The notes below the pieces were generated by a model, which worked only from the letters and a program-made list of their open reading frames with translations, did no database searches and was not told the DNA's origin. DNA of 43,668 nucleotides from an uncultured Lachnospiraceae bacterium (lineage in GTDB: Bacteria > Bacillota > Clostridia > Lachnospirales > Lachnospiraceae): the NCBI GenBank assembly GCA_947631665.1, contig CANRMF010000016.1, forward strand, positions 1 to 43,668. The letters are read 5' to 3'. This document shows positions 7,045 to 14,608 of this stretch, piece after piece; position 1 is the stretch's first letter; each line of letters begins with the position of its first letter. The position numbers were made by a program, and so were the translations under genes.

Positions 7045-9105
7045 ATGAAAAAGTTAAGTGGAAAGTCTTTACTTGCGGTATTGTTGGCGTTGACGTTATG
7101 TGTTTCGATGAATGTGATGCCGGCAAGCGCTGCAAAAAAGAAAGCGAAAACAAAAGGAAAGGTGACAACTGTGGCTGTAAAGGCGCCAACCGGTTCCAAG
7201 AAGGTTGCGTATGTTGCCAAAGGAAAGAGCATTAAGCTCAAAGCCGTTGTAAAGGCTAAGCCGAACAAAAAAGCAAACAAAAAAGTGACTTATAAGTCAG
7301 CGAACAAAAAGATTGCGACTGTATCGGCAAAGGGTGTTGTTAAGGGAAAGAAACTTGGAAAAACAAAAATCACCATGACTTCCGTTAAGAACAAAAAGAA
7401 GAAAAAGACGATTACAATCAGAGTGACAAATCCGGTCAAACAAGTAAAACTGAACCAGAAAAAAGTACAGGTCGGGCCGGGCGAAACAATAAAGTTAAAG
7501 GCGACTGTTAAAGCGCCGAAGAAATCATTTAAAAAGGTTCAGTTTATATCTTCAAACAGAAAAGTTGCAACCGTAAATAAAAAGGGAGTGGTGAAAACCC
7601 GTTCTACAGGCACCGCTAAAATTACGGCAAAGGCATATGACGGAAGCGGTAAGAAGGCTGTCTGCACAGTGAAAGTTGCCAACGGTATTAAAAATATTAC
7701 TTTTGATAACCCGCTGAAGGCTTATTCCGTCAGCAAAGTTAAGGTTACCTTAAACAAGGCGCAAAAACTGAATCAGTCTGATTTTACAATTAAGACAAAA
7801 ATAAATCCTGATGGTTCCTACAACTTACAGGAAAAAGTTAAAAATATTTATACAAGTGATAATACAAATTATTATGTATTTCTGAAAGACAGCAGTTTTG
7901 CAGTCGGTGAATATGTTCAGGTGACGGTGAATGCGCTGAAGGGCAGAAAAACTTTTGAAAAGCAGTTTACTTCAGATGCCAGAGAGCAGGAGATGCTGAT
8001 TGAAGCTGACGTAAATGATGTTATTGATAATTACGTTTCCTTTAATGATAGCGGCTCGCGGGGATATCTGAGTTATAAAATTGAGTCAGGAAGCCTTCCG
8101 GCAGGTCTTACATATGATACAAAAGAGAACAGAATACAAGGAATTGTGCGTGCCGTTGCAAATAATCAGAAAGTGACGTTTGCCGCAACCGACGAATATG
8201 GAAAGACATTCCGGACGATTGTAAAATTTATGATTGGTGATAAAAACCATATTGTCGCTGAAAATAAAGTAATCGGCGATAAGGCATACAATAAGGTATA
8301 CCCGCACACCGACGCATCTGTAACTTTACATGTCAGCGGCGGAAGCGGCAGCTATATTGCGAAAATGCTTGATGACTGCGGAGAAATTTTCAGTGTATCA
8401 TCTAATCCGTCAGACAGTATATACATTGATTGCGACCCAAGCCGTTTAACCCGTCCGGGTACATACAATGTAAAAGTCAGCATTACAGATGAACAAAATC
8501 CTGCGCTTTTCGTAATGGCGGTTTATACGGTTGTAGTATCAAATGCGCAGCAGGTAAATATTACATTAAACAATTTTAAAGATACGACAGACAGGGCAAT
8601 CCGTTTTTACAGTTATGAGGAAGATGAGACATATTTCTTCTATCCTTACAGCGAGAACTATGATGCTCAGGTAAGAAATATAGGAACAATCAAGGAATAT
8701 GTACCGAATGGACATTACAAGATTTATTCTATGGCGTACGGAACGGAAATTGTATATGCTGATTACTATGCAGTCAATGGTACGGTAAATCTTACATATA
8801 CACTATCCGAATTGTTTACTATTTCCGGCGTCATTAAGGATAAGAATGGAAATCCATACCAAAACGGCTGCTATGTTTACATTTATAAAGCAGACGAGCC
8901 GTATGACGACATAGACTATGACTATGTAAGTTCAGGAGATTATGACGATTACGGTGGAAGCGGAAAATATAATTTTACCGGTATTCCAAATGGCAGTTAT
9001 ATTGTGGAGGCTGTGGACGAAGGCGAGAGAATTCGTTCCGGAGTTCTCACTGTAAATAACGGAAATGTTACTTGTGATCTGACATTGCCAATCGCAAATT
9101 ATTGA
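7045..9105 (+). CDS. Secreted lysine-rich protein with BIG2 Ig-like domains and a carboxypeptidase-regulatory-like C-terminus
   Basis: A 686-residue exported protein. AAGGAGG precedes the ATG by a normal distance. Residues 1-29 are a signal peptide ending ASA. Two bacterial Ig-like (BIG2) domains follow at about 40-125 and 128-205, with the usual S(A/S)N(K/R)K(I/V)ATV and G(V)VK motifs and an extreme Lys content. The middle (about 215-500) looks like further beta-sandwich or cadherin-like modules (for example GSLPAGLTYD, typical of putative-Ig repeats). The last 95 residues (ISGVIKDKNGNPY, FTGIPNGSYIVEAVDEG) resemble a carboxypeptidase regulatory-like fold. No LPxTG motif or C-terminal membrane segment is present, so attachment would be non-covalent, perhaps by charge. 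No enzyme domain is recognised. Confidence 0.8.
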   Translation: MKKLSGKSLLAVLLALTLCVSMNVMPASAAKKKAKTKGKVTTVAVKAPTGSKKVAYVAKGKSIKLKAVVKAKPNKKANKKVTYKSANKKIATVSAKGVVKGKKLGKTKITMTSVKNKKKKKTITIRVTNPVKQVKLNQKKVQVGPGETIKLKATVKAPKKSFKKVQFISSNRKVATVNKKGVVKTRSTGTAKITAKAYDGSGKKAVCTVKVANGIKNITFDNPLKAYSVSKVKVTLNKAQKLNQSDFTIKTKINPDGSYNLQEKVKNIYTSDNTNYYVFLKDSSFAVGEYVQVTVNALKGRKTFEKQFTSDAREQEMLIEADVNDVIDNYVSFNDSGSRGYLSYKIESGSLPAGLTYDTKENRIQGIVRAVANNQKVTFAATDEYGKTFRTIVKFMIGDKNHIVAENKVIGDKAYNKVYPHTDASVTLHVSGGSGSYIAKMLDDCGEIFSVSSNPSDSIYIDCDPSRLTRPGTYNVKVSITDEQNPALFVMAVYTVVVSNAQQVNITLNNFKDTTDRAIRFYSYEEDETYFFYPYSENYDAQVRNIGTIKEYVPNGHYKIYSMAYGTEIVYADYYAVNGTVNLTYTLSELFTISGVIKDKNGNPYQNGCYVYIYKADEPYDDIDYDYVSSGDYDDYGGSGKYNFTGIPNGSYIVEAVDEGERIRSGVLTVNNGNVTCDLTLPIANY

Positions 9106-9191
9106 TAGGGGAATACGGAACATATTGTTGCGGGAGAGATACCCTGTGATATTTCAAAATATGCGTTGAAATGACAGAGAATTTCCAATAA

Positions 9192-9243
9192 AAAATGAAA
9201 TTCCATGAAGCAGAGATTTATCTGTCTAATGGAATTTCATTTT
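9192..9243. terminator. Bidirectional terminator between convergent genes
   Basis: Perfect 15-bp arms at 9192-9206 and 9229-9243, with an A-run on one side and a T-run on the other. It serves the BIG2 protein gene on the plus strand and the XRE regulator on the minus strand. Confidence 0.9.
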
Positions 9244-9254
9244 ATTTTGGGATA

Positions 9255-9533
9255 TTATTTCTTTTTCCGAAAGGCGTCAGCAACCGCCCTGATTGCGCGG
9301 ATTTCATCTTCTGACAAATCGGAAAGATCCATAACGGGGCCTCTTTCCAACCCTAACAGATAGTCTGTCGTCACATGAAATAATCTTGCATATTTTACGA
9401 CAACATCAGGGGACGGGCATCGTTCATTCAGTTCATAAAAAGAGATTACGGATTTTGTTACGCCGAGTTGGTCGGCAACCTGCTGTTGTGTCATGCCAGC
9501 CTGTTTTCGCAAAGTTCTTAATTTAGAATCCAC
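9255..9533 (-). CDS. XRE/Cro-type helix-turn-helix regulator
   Basis: A 92-residue protein. Residues 5-60 form the HTH_3 domain, with TQQQVADQLGVTKSVISFYE as the helix-turn-helix and the usual closing DYLLGLE. The remaining 30 residues form a short acidic helix, LSEDEIRAIRAVADAFRKKK, likely for dimerisation. It is transcribed away from the HExxH-protein gene at 9811, with 277 bp between them. A small XRE repressor opposite a HExxH protein recalls ImmR/ImmA pairs of mobile elements, where the protease inactivates the repressor, but the metallo-protein here is not a clear ImmA. Confidence 0.88.
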   Translation of the reverse strand: MDSKLRTLRKQAGMTQQQVADQLGVTKSVISFYELNERCPSPDVVVKYARLFHVTTDYLLGLERGPVMDLSDLSEDEIRAIRAVADAFRKKK

Positions 9534-9810
9534 TAGTTATCACCTCATTTCTACAACAAGTGTACTAAAATAAAGAGTAGCAATGGTTTATATAAATATG
9601 AAATTAGTTGATAGACGCAAAGAATTCTTTTTTATTATGGCTTTTCACAACATTTATTATGTACAAAATAAAAAAAGGTGCAATCAGGAATGAATACATG
9701 AATGGAAAAAAGAGTTACGGATACGAAATAACAAGAGAAATAATCAACCTGAAAAGCAAAAAAACATACACCAAGTAGAGATCATAGGAAATATAAAGGT
9801 AGGTAGTAAT
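9534..9810. other. AT-rich divergent intergenic region
   Basis: This 277-bp stretch is clearly more AT-rich than the flanking housekeeping DNA. It must contain the promoters of the XRE gene (leftward) and the HExxH gene (rightward). No perfect -10/-35 pair or convincing palindromic operator could be picked out. A 26-codon reading frame at 9698-9778 has no strong ribosome site. Confidence 0.5.
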
Positions 9811-10341
9811 ATGAATATATGGAAATGTGATAGGTGGAAAGAGATTTATCAAGGACATGAAATTCGTAGTGGTTTAAGATTAAGATTTGATACTGGTGTT
9901 GATGAAGACGTAAAAAATGCGTTAAAAGATTTTGCTAAATACTTAAGAAAAGAGTATATTTTTCCAATTAGAGTGCCTATTTATGTCCGATATACAATGA
10001 AAATTATGGCAAGAGATGGTGATTTGGTAAATGGTACGTTTTTGGGCCCATACGATAAACTTGAAGAACCATATATCAGAATTGCAGTAGGAGATTATTG
10101 CCAAGAGAAATTGAAAAGAGGAAAGGGAGAGGCAGTAATATCATATTTTTATGTTATAGCACATGAATTAACACACTATTTTCAATGGCTTAATCAGATA
10201 GAAATAACGGAAATTGGAAAAGAAAGACAGGCTACAAGATGGGCAGATATAATTGTGAAAAATTATATCCATATAAAAAATAAAGAGAAGTATGTTACTC
10301 GTTGTGCATTAGTAAATCTGTTTCCGCATACGAAATGTTAA
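9811..10341 (+). CDS. HExxH zinc-metallopeptidase-like protein of unknown family
   Basis: A 176-residue protein with AHELTHYFQW, giving the zincin motif H118-E119-x-x-H122. The third ligand is uncertain; E139 or nearby residues in the ERQATRWAD stretch could supply it, as in proteins with H-E-x-x-H followed by a downstream acidic residue. The N-terminal half contains a GLRLRFDTGVDEDVKNALKDFAKYLRK helix-rich segment and a beta-hairpin region. No signal peptide is present, so it should be cytoplasmic. DNA here is notably AT-rich. It ends inside the start region of a second frame at 10335 that looks like HEAT repeats; the pair may be one interrupted gene. Function not known; roles in repressor cleavage or regulation are only suggested by the opposing XRE gene. 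Confidence 0.65.
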   Translation: MNIWKCDRWKEIYQGHEIRSGLRLRFDTGVDEDVKNALKDFAKYLRKEYIFPIRVPIYVRYTMKIMARDGDLVNGTFLGPYDKLEEPYIRIAVGDYCQEKLKRGKGEAVISYFYVIAHELTHYFQWLNQIEITEIGKERQATRWADIIVKNYIHIKNKEKYVTRCALVNLFPHTKC

Positions 10342-10742
10342 AAAATATTGCTGAAAAAGATAGAATTGGTATGGTAAGAGGATATGCAATATTATCTTTA
10401 GGGTATATTGCCGTTAGGATTCATAAGCAAAGTGATTTAACAAAATTTTTGAAAAACAGATTAAAGACTGACAAAGTAGAGTTTACCAAAACTAATATAT
10501 ATACTGTTTTATATAGTTTAGGAAACAGAGATTATTTAGCATGTTTATTAGCTGCAATAAATTCAAAAGGATATCACAACAGATGTGAAGTGGTTAATAG
10601 TTTAAGTGAAGTTATCAATGATGATAATAAAGAGGTCATACTTACAGCATTATTAGAACGCAAAAAGATTGAAACAGCAGGGACAGTTATTTCTAAAATT
10701 GATGAAGTAATTGAAGAAATAGAAAGGCGGCAGGAAGAATAA
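10335..10742 (+). CDS. HEAT-repeat-like helical protein, overlapping the HExxH gene
   Basis: About 135 residues from ATG 10335; the frame is open back to a TTG at 10302. The sequence is a set of paired helices with HEAT-like features (GMVRGYAILSLGYIAV, TNIYTVLYSLGNRDYLACLLAAIN, CEVVNSLSEVIND), ending in a charged EEIERRQEE tail. The ATG overlaps the upstream TAA by a few bases, which would allow translational coupling, but there is no clear ribosome site. In the other frame the HExxH protein ends with KEKYVTRCALVN, which itself reads like the start of a HEAT helix. So the two may be a single protein split by a -1 frameshift. Such repeat folds act as protein-binding scaffolds; no partner is identifiable. 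Confidence 0.55.
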   Translation: MLKNIAEKDRIGMVRGYAILSLGYIAVRIHKQSDLTKFLKNRLKTDKVEFTKTNIYTVLYSLGNRDYLACLLAAINSKGYHNRCEVVNSLSEVINDDNKEVILTALLERKKIETAGTVISKIDEVIEEIERRQEE

Positions 10743-10822
10743 AATTAGAATATTTGTAAAGAAATACATAGAAAAAGGATAAAGATGCAAGATAGATATT
10801 CCAAAATGCTATATTCAAAAAA

Positions 10823-10856
10823 GAGAAAAGATGGCTAATGACAACCATCTTTTCTC
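10823..10856. terminator. Bidirectional terminator between the HEAT-like gene and the phenylacetate-CoA ligase gene
   Basis: Arms GAGAAAAGATGG (10823-10834) and CCATCTTTTCTC (10845-10856) are perfect complements with a 10-nt loop, lying between convergent genes. Confidence 0.8.
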
Positions 10857-10872
10857 CGTATATAATAGTTTT

Positions 10873-12171
10873 TTAAATCTTCCGGTTGTCAATTACGCGG
10901 ACTGCTTTTCCCTCAGAACGGGTAATGGATTTCGGCTCTACCAGAGTCACTTCTGCATAAATGCCAAGCATACTCTTTAAAGCGCTAATCAGTTCTTTCT
11001 GCTTCTTTGCCTTTGCCTCGTCTGTTTCTGCAAAGAGCTCCGGCGTCATTTCAACTTTGACTTCTAAAGTATCGCTGTTGTGTACGCGGTCTACAATCAA
11101 CTGATAATTTGCAGGCATACCTTTTTTAATTAACACTTCTTCCACTTGGGACGGGTAAACGTTTACGCCCTTGATAATGAGCATATCGTCTGTTCTTCCC
11201 ATCAGTCTGTGGATACGCGCGTGGGTACGGCCGCACTTGCATTTTTCGTGGGTAATATATGTAATATCTTTGGTACGGTAACGGATCAGAGGGAATGCCT
11301 CTTTTGCAAAACTGGTAAATACAAGTTCGCCGACCTGTCCGTCCGGAACCGGCTCCAGCGTTTCAGGATCGACAATTTCCGGAATAAATAAATCTTCGCA
11401 GATATGCATACCAGCCTGCTCCTGACATTCAAAAGATACACCCGGCCCTTCAATTTCCGTCAGACCGTAAATATCGTATGCCTTAATTCCCAATTTTTCC
11501 TGAATATCATTTCTCATTTCTTCAGACCATGCCTCTGCTCCGAAGATACCTGCCTTTAATTTGATTTTGTCCCGCAGTCCTCTTTCGTGAATTGATTCGG
11601 CCAAGTATGCCGCATAAGAAGGAGTACAGCAGAGAATGGTAGCGCCTAAGTCTACCATAAACTGGAGTTGTCTGTCCGTATTGCCTGAAGACATCGGAAG
11701 CGTCAGACAGCCGACCTTGTGGGAACCGTCGTTCAGTCCCGGGCCGCCGGTGAAAAGACCGTATCCATAGCAGACATGGCAGACGTCATCTTTATCTCCG
11801 CCCGCTGCGACAATGGCTCTTGCGCAGCCGTTTGCCCAGTTATCCAAATCCTTCTGTGTGTAAAAGTCGACAACTCTCTTTCCGGTCGTTCCGGAGGTAG
11901 ATTGAATACGCACACACTCAGAAAGCGGCAGCGCCAGCAGTCCATACGGATATGCGTCCCTCAAATCGTCCTTTGTCAAAAAAGGAAGTTTTACGATATC
12001 ATCAAGACTTTGAATATCGTCAGGAGTGACTCCTGCCTCCTCCATCTTTTTTCTGTAAAACGGTACATTTTCATAGACGCGTTTTACAACATCTTTTAAA
12101 CCGTCCTCATGCCACTGGGTAATCTGCTCGCGGGAGGCGGTTTCAATTTCTTCCTGAAAATACTTTCCCAT
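10873..12171 (-). CDS. paaK: Phenylacetate-CoA ligase family AMP-forming enzyme
   Basis: A 433-residue enzyme of the ANL superfamily that activates an aryl acetate (phenylacetate or indoleacetate class) to its CoA thioester with ATP. Seen are the phosphate-binding loop STSGTTGKRV (about residues 91-100), the substrate/adenine region YDIYGLTEIEGPG, and the C-terminal hinge GRTDDMLIIKGVNVYPSQVEE. Length matches PaaK. The start at 12171 is preferred because AAAGGA lies nine bases upstream; the ATG at 12177 is too near, and the frame extends back to 12246 without support. In anaerobes PaaK-like ligases work in amino-acid fermentation together with indolepyruvate:ferredoxin oxidoreductase, but those genes are not in this window. 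It is single, flanked by a terminator and a repeat array. Confidence 0.92.
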   Translation of the reverse strand: MGKYFQEEIETASREQITQWHEDGLKDVVKRVYENVPFYRKKMEEAGVTPDDIQSLDDIVKLPFLTKDDLRDAYPYGLLALPLSECVRIQSTSGTTGKRVVDFYTQKDLDNWANGCARAIVAAGGDKDDVCHVCYGYGLFTGGPGLNDGSHKVGCLTLPMSSGNTDRQLQFMVDLGATILCCTPSYAAYLAESIHERGLRDKIKLKAGIFGAEAWSEEMRNDIQEKLGIKAYDIYGLTEIEGPGVSFECQEQAGMHICEDLFIPEIVDPETLEPVPDGQVGELVFTSFAKEAFPLIRYRTKDITYITHEKCKCGRTHARIHRLMGRTDDMLIIKGVNVYPSQVEEVLIKKGMPANYQLIVDRVHNSDTLEVKVEMTPELFAETDEAKAKKQKELISALKSMLGIYAEVTLVEPKSITRSEGKAVRVIDNRKI

Positions 12172-12285
12172 TTTCATAATCCTTTCTGCAACAATATATT
12201 TTTGTACTGCGCCTATTGTCTTCCGGCAGCACAACGATAAAGACATTTTACAATATTTTTCACTTTAAAGCAATAAAGTTTTCGA

Positions 12286-12388
12286 CGATATAGACATAGA
12301 TTTTGACGATATAGACGTAGATTTTCGCCAGCGCGATGTGGATTTTGCAGATGTAGATGTGTGTTTCCGCCAGCGGCGATGTGGATTT
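12286..12388. repeat. Five degenerate tandem repeats of about 21 bp next to the first 74-bp array
   Basis: Units start at 12286, 12307, 12328, 12349 and 12368. The first two differ by one base (GACGATATAGACATAGATTTT type); the others keep GAT-GT-GATTT positions. The last unit runs straight into the first palindromic box of the 74-bp array. On the opposite strand the unit (ATATCGTCAAAATC...) partly resembles the 22-bp repeat near cysD. Confidence 0.7.
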
Positions 12389-12649
12389 ACATGTAAAATA
12401 CTTCAATTTGCAGGAATTGACATGTAATTCACTCCCGTTTCTCATAATTTTCAAACTTTTTTACATGTAAAAGTCTTGAATTTGCGGGAAATGACATGTA
12501 ATTTGTTCCCGTTTCTCATACTTTTCAAACTTTTTTACATGTAAAAGTCTTGAATTTGCGGGAAATGACATGTAATTTGTTCCCGTCTCCCATAATTTTC
12601 AAACTTTTTTACATGCAAAAGTCTTCAATTTGTGGGAAATGACATGTAA
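12387..12649. repeat. 74-bp repeat array 1: four 41-bp boxes with 33-bp spacers
   Basis: Boxes lie at 12387-12427, 12461-12501, 12535-12575 and 12609-12649, each exactly 74 bp from the next. Every box starts with TTACATGT/CAA and ends with GACATGTAA, and has an internal TTTGCRGG or similar core. Spacers are also conserved (TTCCCGTTTCTCAT and TTTTCAAAC blocks). It sits between the histidine kinase stop and the paaK start. It carries no credible gene. Confidence 0.95.
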
Positions 12650-12737
12650 TTCACTCTTTTTTCCCATAAAGCTCCCGTAAAATGAAAAGTCTGACTGAAC
12701 ATAACAAAAACGTGCGCCGCTAAATCCCTGCAAAAAC

Positions 12738-13865
12738 TTAAACAGCGTTTTGTCTGACAGGCAGTTTCACTGTAAATTGAGTAAAATCCTCGTTGCTGTC
12801 GGCGCATATTGTTCCTCCATGCAGTTCTACAATTTCTTTTGCAATAGCCAGTCCGAGACCGCTGCCTCCGGTACTGGAGGTTCTGGAAGAATCTGTCCGG
12901 TAAAATTTTTCAAATAATCTGTTGAGGCTTTCCTCTGGAATTTTTTCTCCCCGATTGCTGGTAGTGATTTCAACAAAACCGCCTTTTATGATGGAGTTTA
13001 CCGTAATCAGCCGGTCGGTGCTGTAATAAATCGCATTTTTAATCAGATTGCCGAAAACGCGGGCAAGTTTATCCGGATCGCCATAGATTGTGATATGAGA
13101 ATTGGATTTTAATTGAATTTCCCTGTGTTTTTCAATTAAAATCGGGTAGAAATCATCAGAAATCTGTTCGAGCATTAAATTCAGATTGATTTCTTTTTTG
13201 TCTAGCAGGATTGCTTGCGAATTAAATCTTGCAATATCAAATAATTCATCAATCAAATCTTCCAACTGGTAAGATTTTTCCAGAGCGACCTGAATATATT
13301 TTTCTTTCTGCTGCTGCGGCAGGTTTTTAATTTCGTCCAAAAGAGATAAATATCCAATCATAGAGGTGAGTGGAGTTTTTAAATCATGAGCCAGATAAAC
13401 AATGAGGTCGTTTTTCTTCTGTTCACTCTGCCTTGCCGCCAGTTCATTTTTCTCAGACTTCCTTTTTAAATAATTCATTTTCCGCTGCAGACTGTCCAAT
13501 TCTGTCGGAAGTTCAATATATTCAATATTTTTATCTAACAGATTTTGTGATGCAATGGAAATCGCGTCTACATAAGAAAAGACCTTTGTGATGAGTTGAT
13601 AAAGCAGTATGGAAAAGCCTATGAACCAGATAAAAAAGACAATGATAGTAAAGCACAACGGATTAAAAACAGTATCAAAAAAACGGATAGCCTGATAATA
13701 GACTTCCGGCGAATCGTCATACAGCCATTGAAAATCCAAACGGTTGATAACGGTATAAATGATGAAAAACACCAGCGGTATGGAAACTGTCCATACACAA
13801 ATTCTGACGGTAAAGCCTTTAAGCGTTTTTTTGATTAAGAAATTTTCTGAATTGTTATTTTTCAA
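12738..13865 (-). CDS. VanS-like sensor histidine kinase
   Basis: A 375-residue membrane kinase. Two membrane segments (about 20-42 and 72-92) bracket a short external loop of about 30 residues. The HisKA motif AHDLKTPLTSMIGYLSLL puts the phospho-accepting histidine at H160; the N box is GNLIKNAIYYS (N277) and the G box GGSGLGLA (333-340). The YLAHDLKTPLTS-x-IGYLSLL form is characteristic of VanS-type kinases. The start codon is TTG at 13865, overlapping the last codons of the response regulator by 11 bases; the pair is coupled. No vanHAX genes are nearby, so this is a cell-envelope or peptide-sensing system in the VanRS group rather than evidence of glycopeptide resistance. Confidence 0.9.
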   Translation of the reverse strand: MKNNNSENFLIKKTLKGFTVRICVWTVSIPLVFFIIYTVINRLDFQWLYDDSPEVYYQAIRFFDTVFNPLCFTIIVFFIWFIGFSILLYQLITKVFSYVDAISIASQNLLDKNIEYIELPTELDSLQRKMNYLKRKSEKNELAARQSEQKKNDLIVYLAHDLKTPLTSMIGYLSLLDEIKNLPQQQKEKYIQVALEKSYQLEDLIDELFDIARFNSQAILLDKKEINLNLMLEQISDDFYPILIEKHREIQLKSNSHITIYGDPDKLARVFGNLIKNAIYYSTDRLITVNSIIKGGFVEITTSNRGEKIPEESLNRLFEKFYRTDSSRTSSTGGSGLGLAIAKEIVELHGGTICADSNEDFTQFTVKLPVRQNAV

Positions 13866-14544
13866 TTTTATATCCCACTCCCCATACTGTAATAATATAT
13901 TTTGAATGTTTTCCGGTATCGTTCATTTTTTCCCGCAGATGTCTTATATGCACCATTACGGTATTGTTGTCGTTTTCGTAATATTTCTCTTTCCAGACAT
14001 TTGCAAACAGTTCTTCGGTTTTGATGACGCTTCCCCTGTGGGAGCACAAATACCATAAGATTTCAAACTCGGTCGGAGTCAGTTCAATTTTTTCTTCATT
14101 AAAATAAAACTCGTGAGCAGTCCGGTTTAATAAAATATTTCTGAAATCAATCACATCAGGATCGGTTCCGGCGGACGGATTGTATTTTGTATATCTTCTG
14201 AGCTGCGCCTTGACGCGTGCCATCAACTCCAGCGGTTGGAATGGTTTGGTAATATAGTCGTCGGCGCCGATAGTCAGACCGTTGATTTTATCCATGTCCT
14301 CTACCTTTGCCGTCACAAAAATAATGGGAAAATTGTACTGCTCCCGGATTTTTCTGCATAACGAAAATCCGTCAATATCAGGCATCATGACATCAAGCAC
14401 CGCAAGGTCGATAGAGAGCGTTTCCAAATCTTTCATGATATCCTTTCCGGAATAATATTTATACACATGGTAATTTGCGTTTTGCAAGCAGATTTCAATC
14501 AGGTCTGCAATTTCTTTTTCATCGTCCACGACAAGAATATTCAT
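13855..14544 (-). CDS. VanR-like OmpR-family response regulator
   Basis: A 229-residue regulator. The receiver has the acidic pair D7/D8, phospho-acceptor D51 in LAVLDVMMPD, T78 and K100. The C-terminal winged helix (about 130-228) has LTPTEFEILWYLCSHRG and VMVHIRHLREKM, the recognition-helix region of OmpR/PhoB proteins. The ATG at 14544 is preferred because GGAGG sits seven bases before it; the open frame begins at 14565. It lies between the C39 peptidase gene and the kinase, all on the minus strand with short gaps. A set of 11-bp direct repeats upstream of the peptidase gene is a good candidate for its binding site. Confidence 0.92.
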   Translation of the reverse strand: MNILVVDDEKEIADLIEICLQNANYHVYKYYSGKDIMKDLETLSIDLAVLDVMMPDIDGFSLCRKIREQYNFPIIFVTAKVEDMDKINGLTIGADDYITKPFQPLELMARVKAQLRRYTKYNPSAGTDPDVIDFRNILLNRTAHEFYFNEEKIELTPTEFEILWYLCSHRGSVIKTEELFANVWKEKYYENDNNTVMVHIRHLREKMNDTGKHSKYIITVWGVGYKIEK

Positions 14545-14608
14545 AGAATTACCTCCGGTTATCAAATAAATCAGACATCTTCTATACTACATGGAATAAA
14601 AGCAAATA

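Noticed and set aside
9698-9778. 26-codon frame between the XRE and HExxH genes
   Set aside because: Too short, weak ribosome site, and no recognisable similarity; could be a leader peptide but nothing supports it.
10302-10334. TTG at 10302 as start of the HEAT-like gene
   Set aside because: It has no ribosome site and lies deep in the upstream gene; the ATG at 10335 overlapping the stop is the better coupled start, though a frameshifted single gene is also possible.
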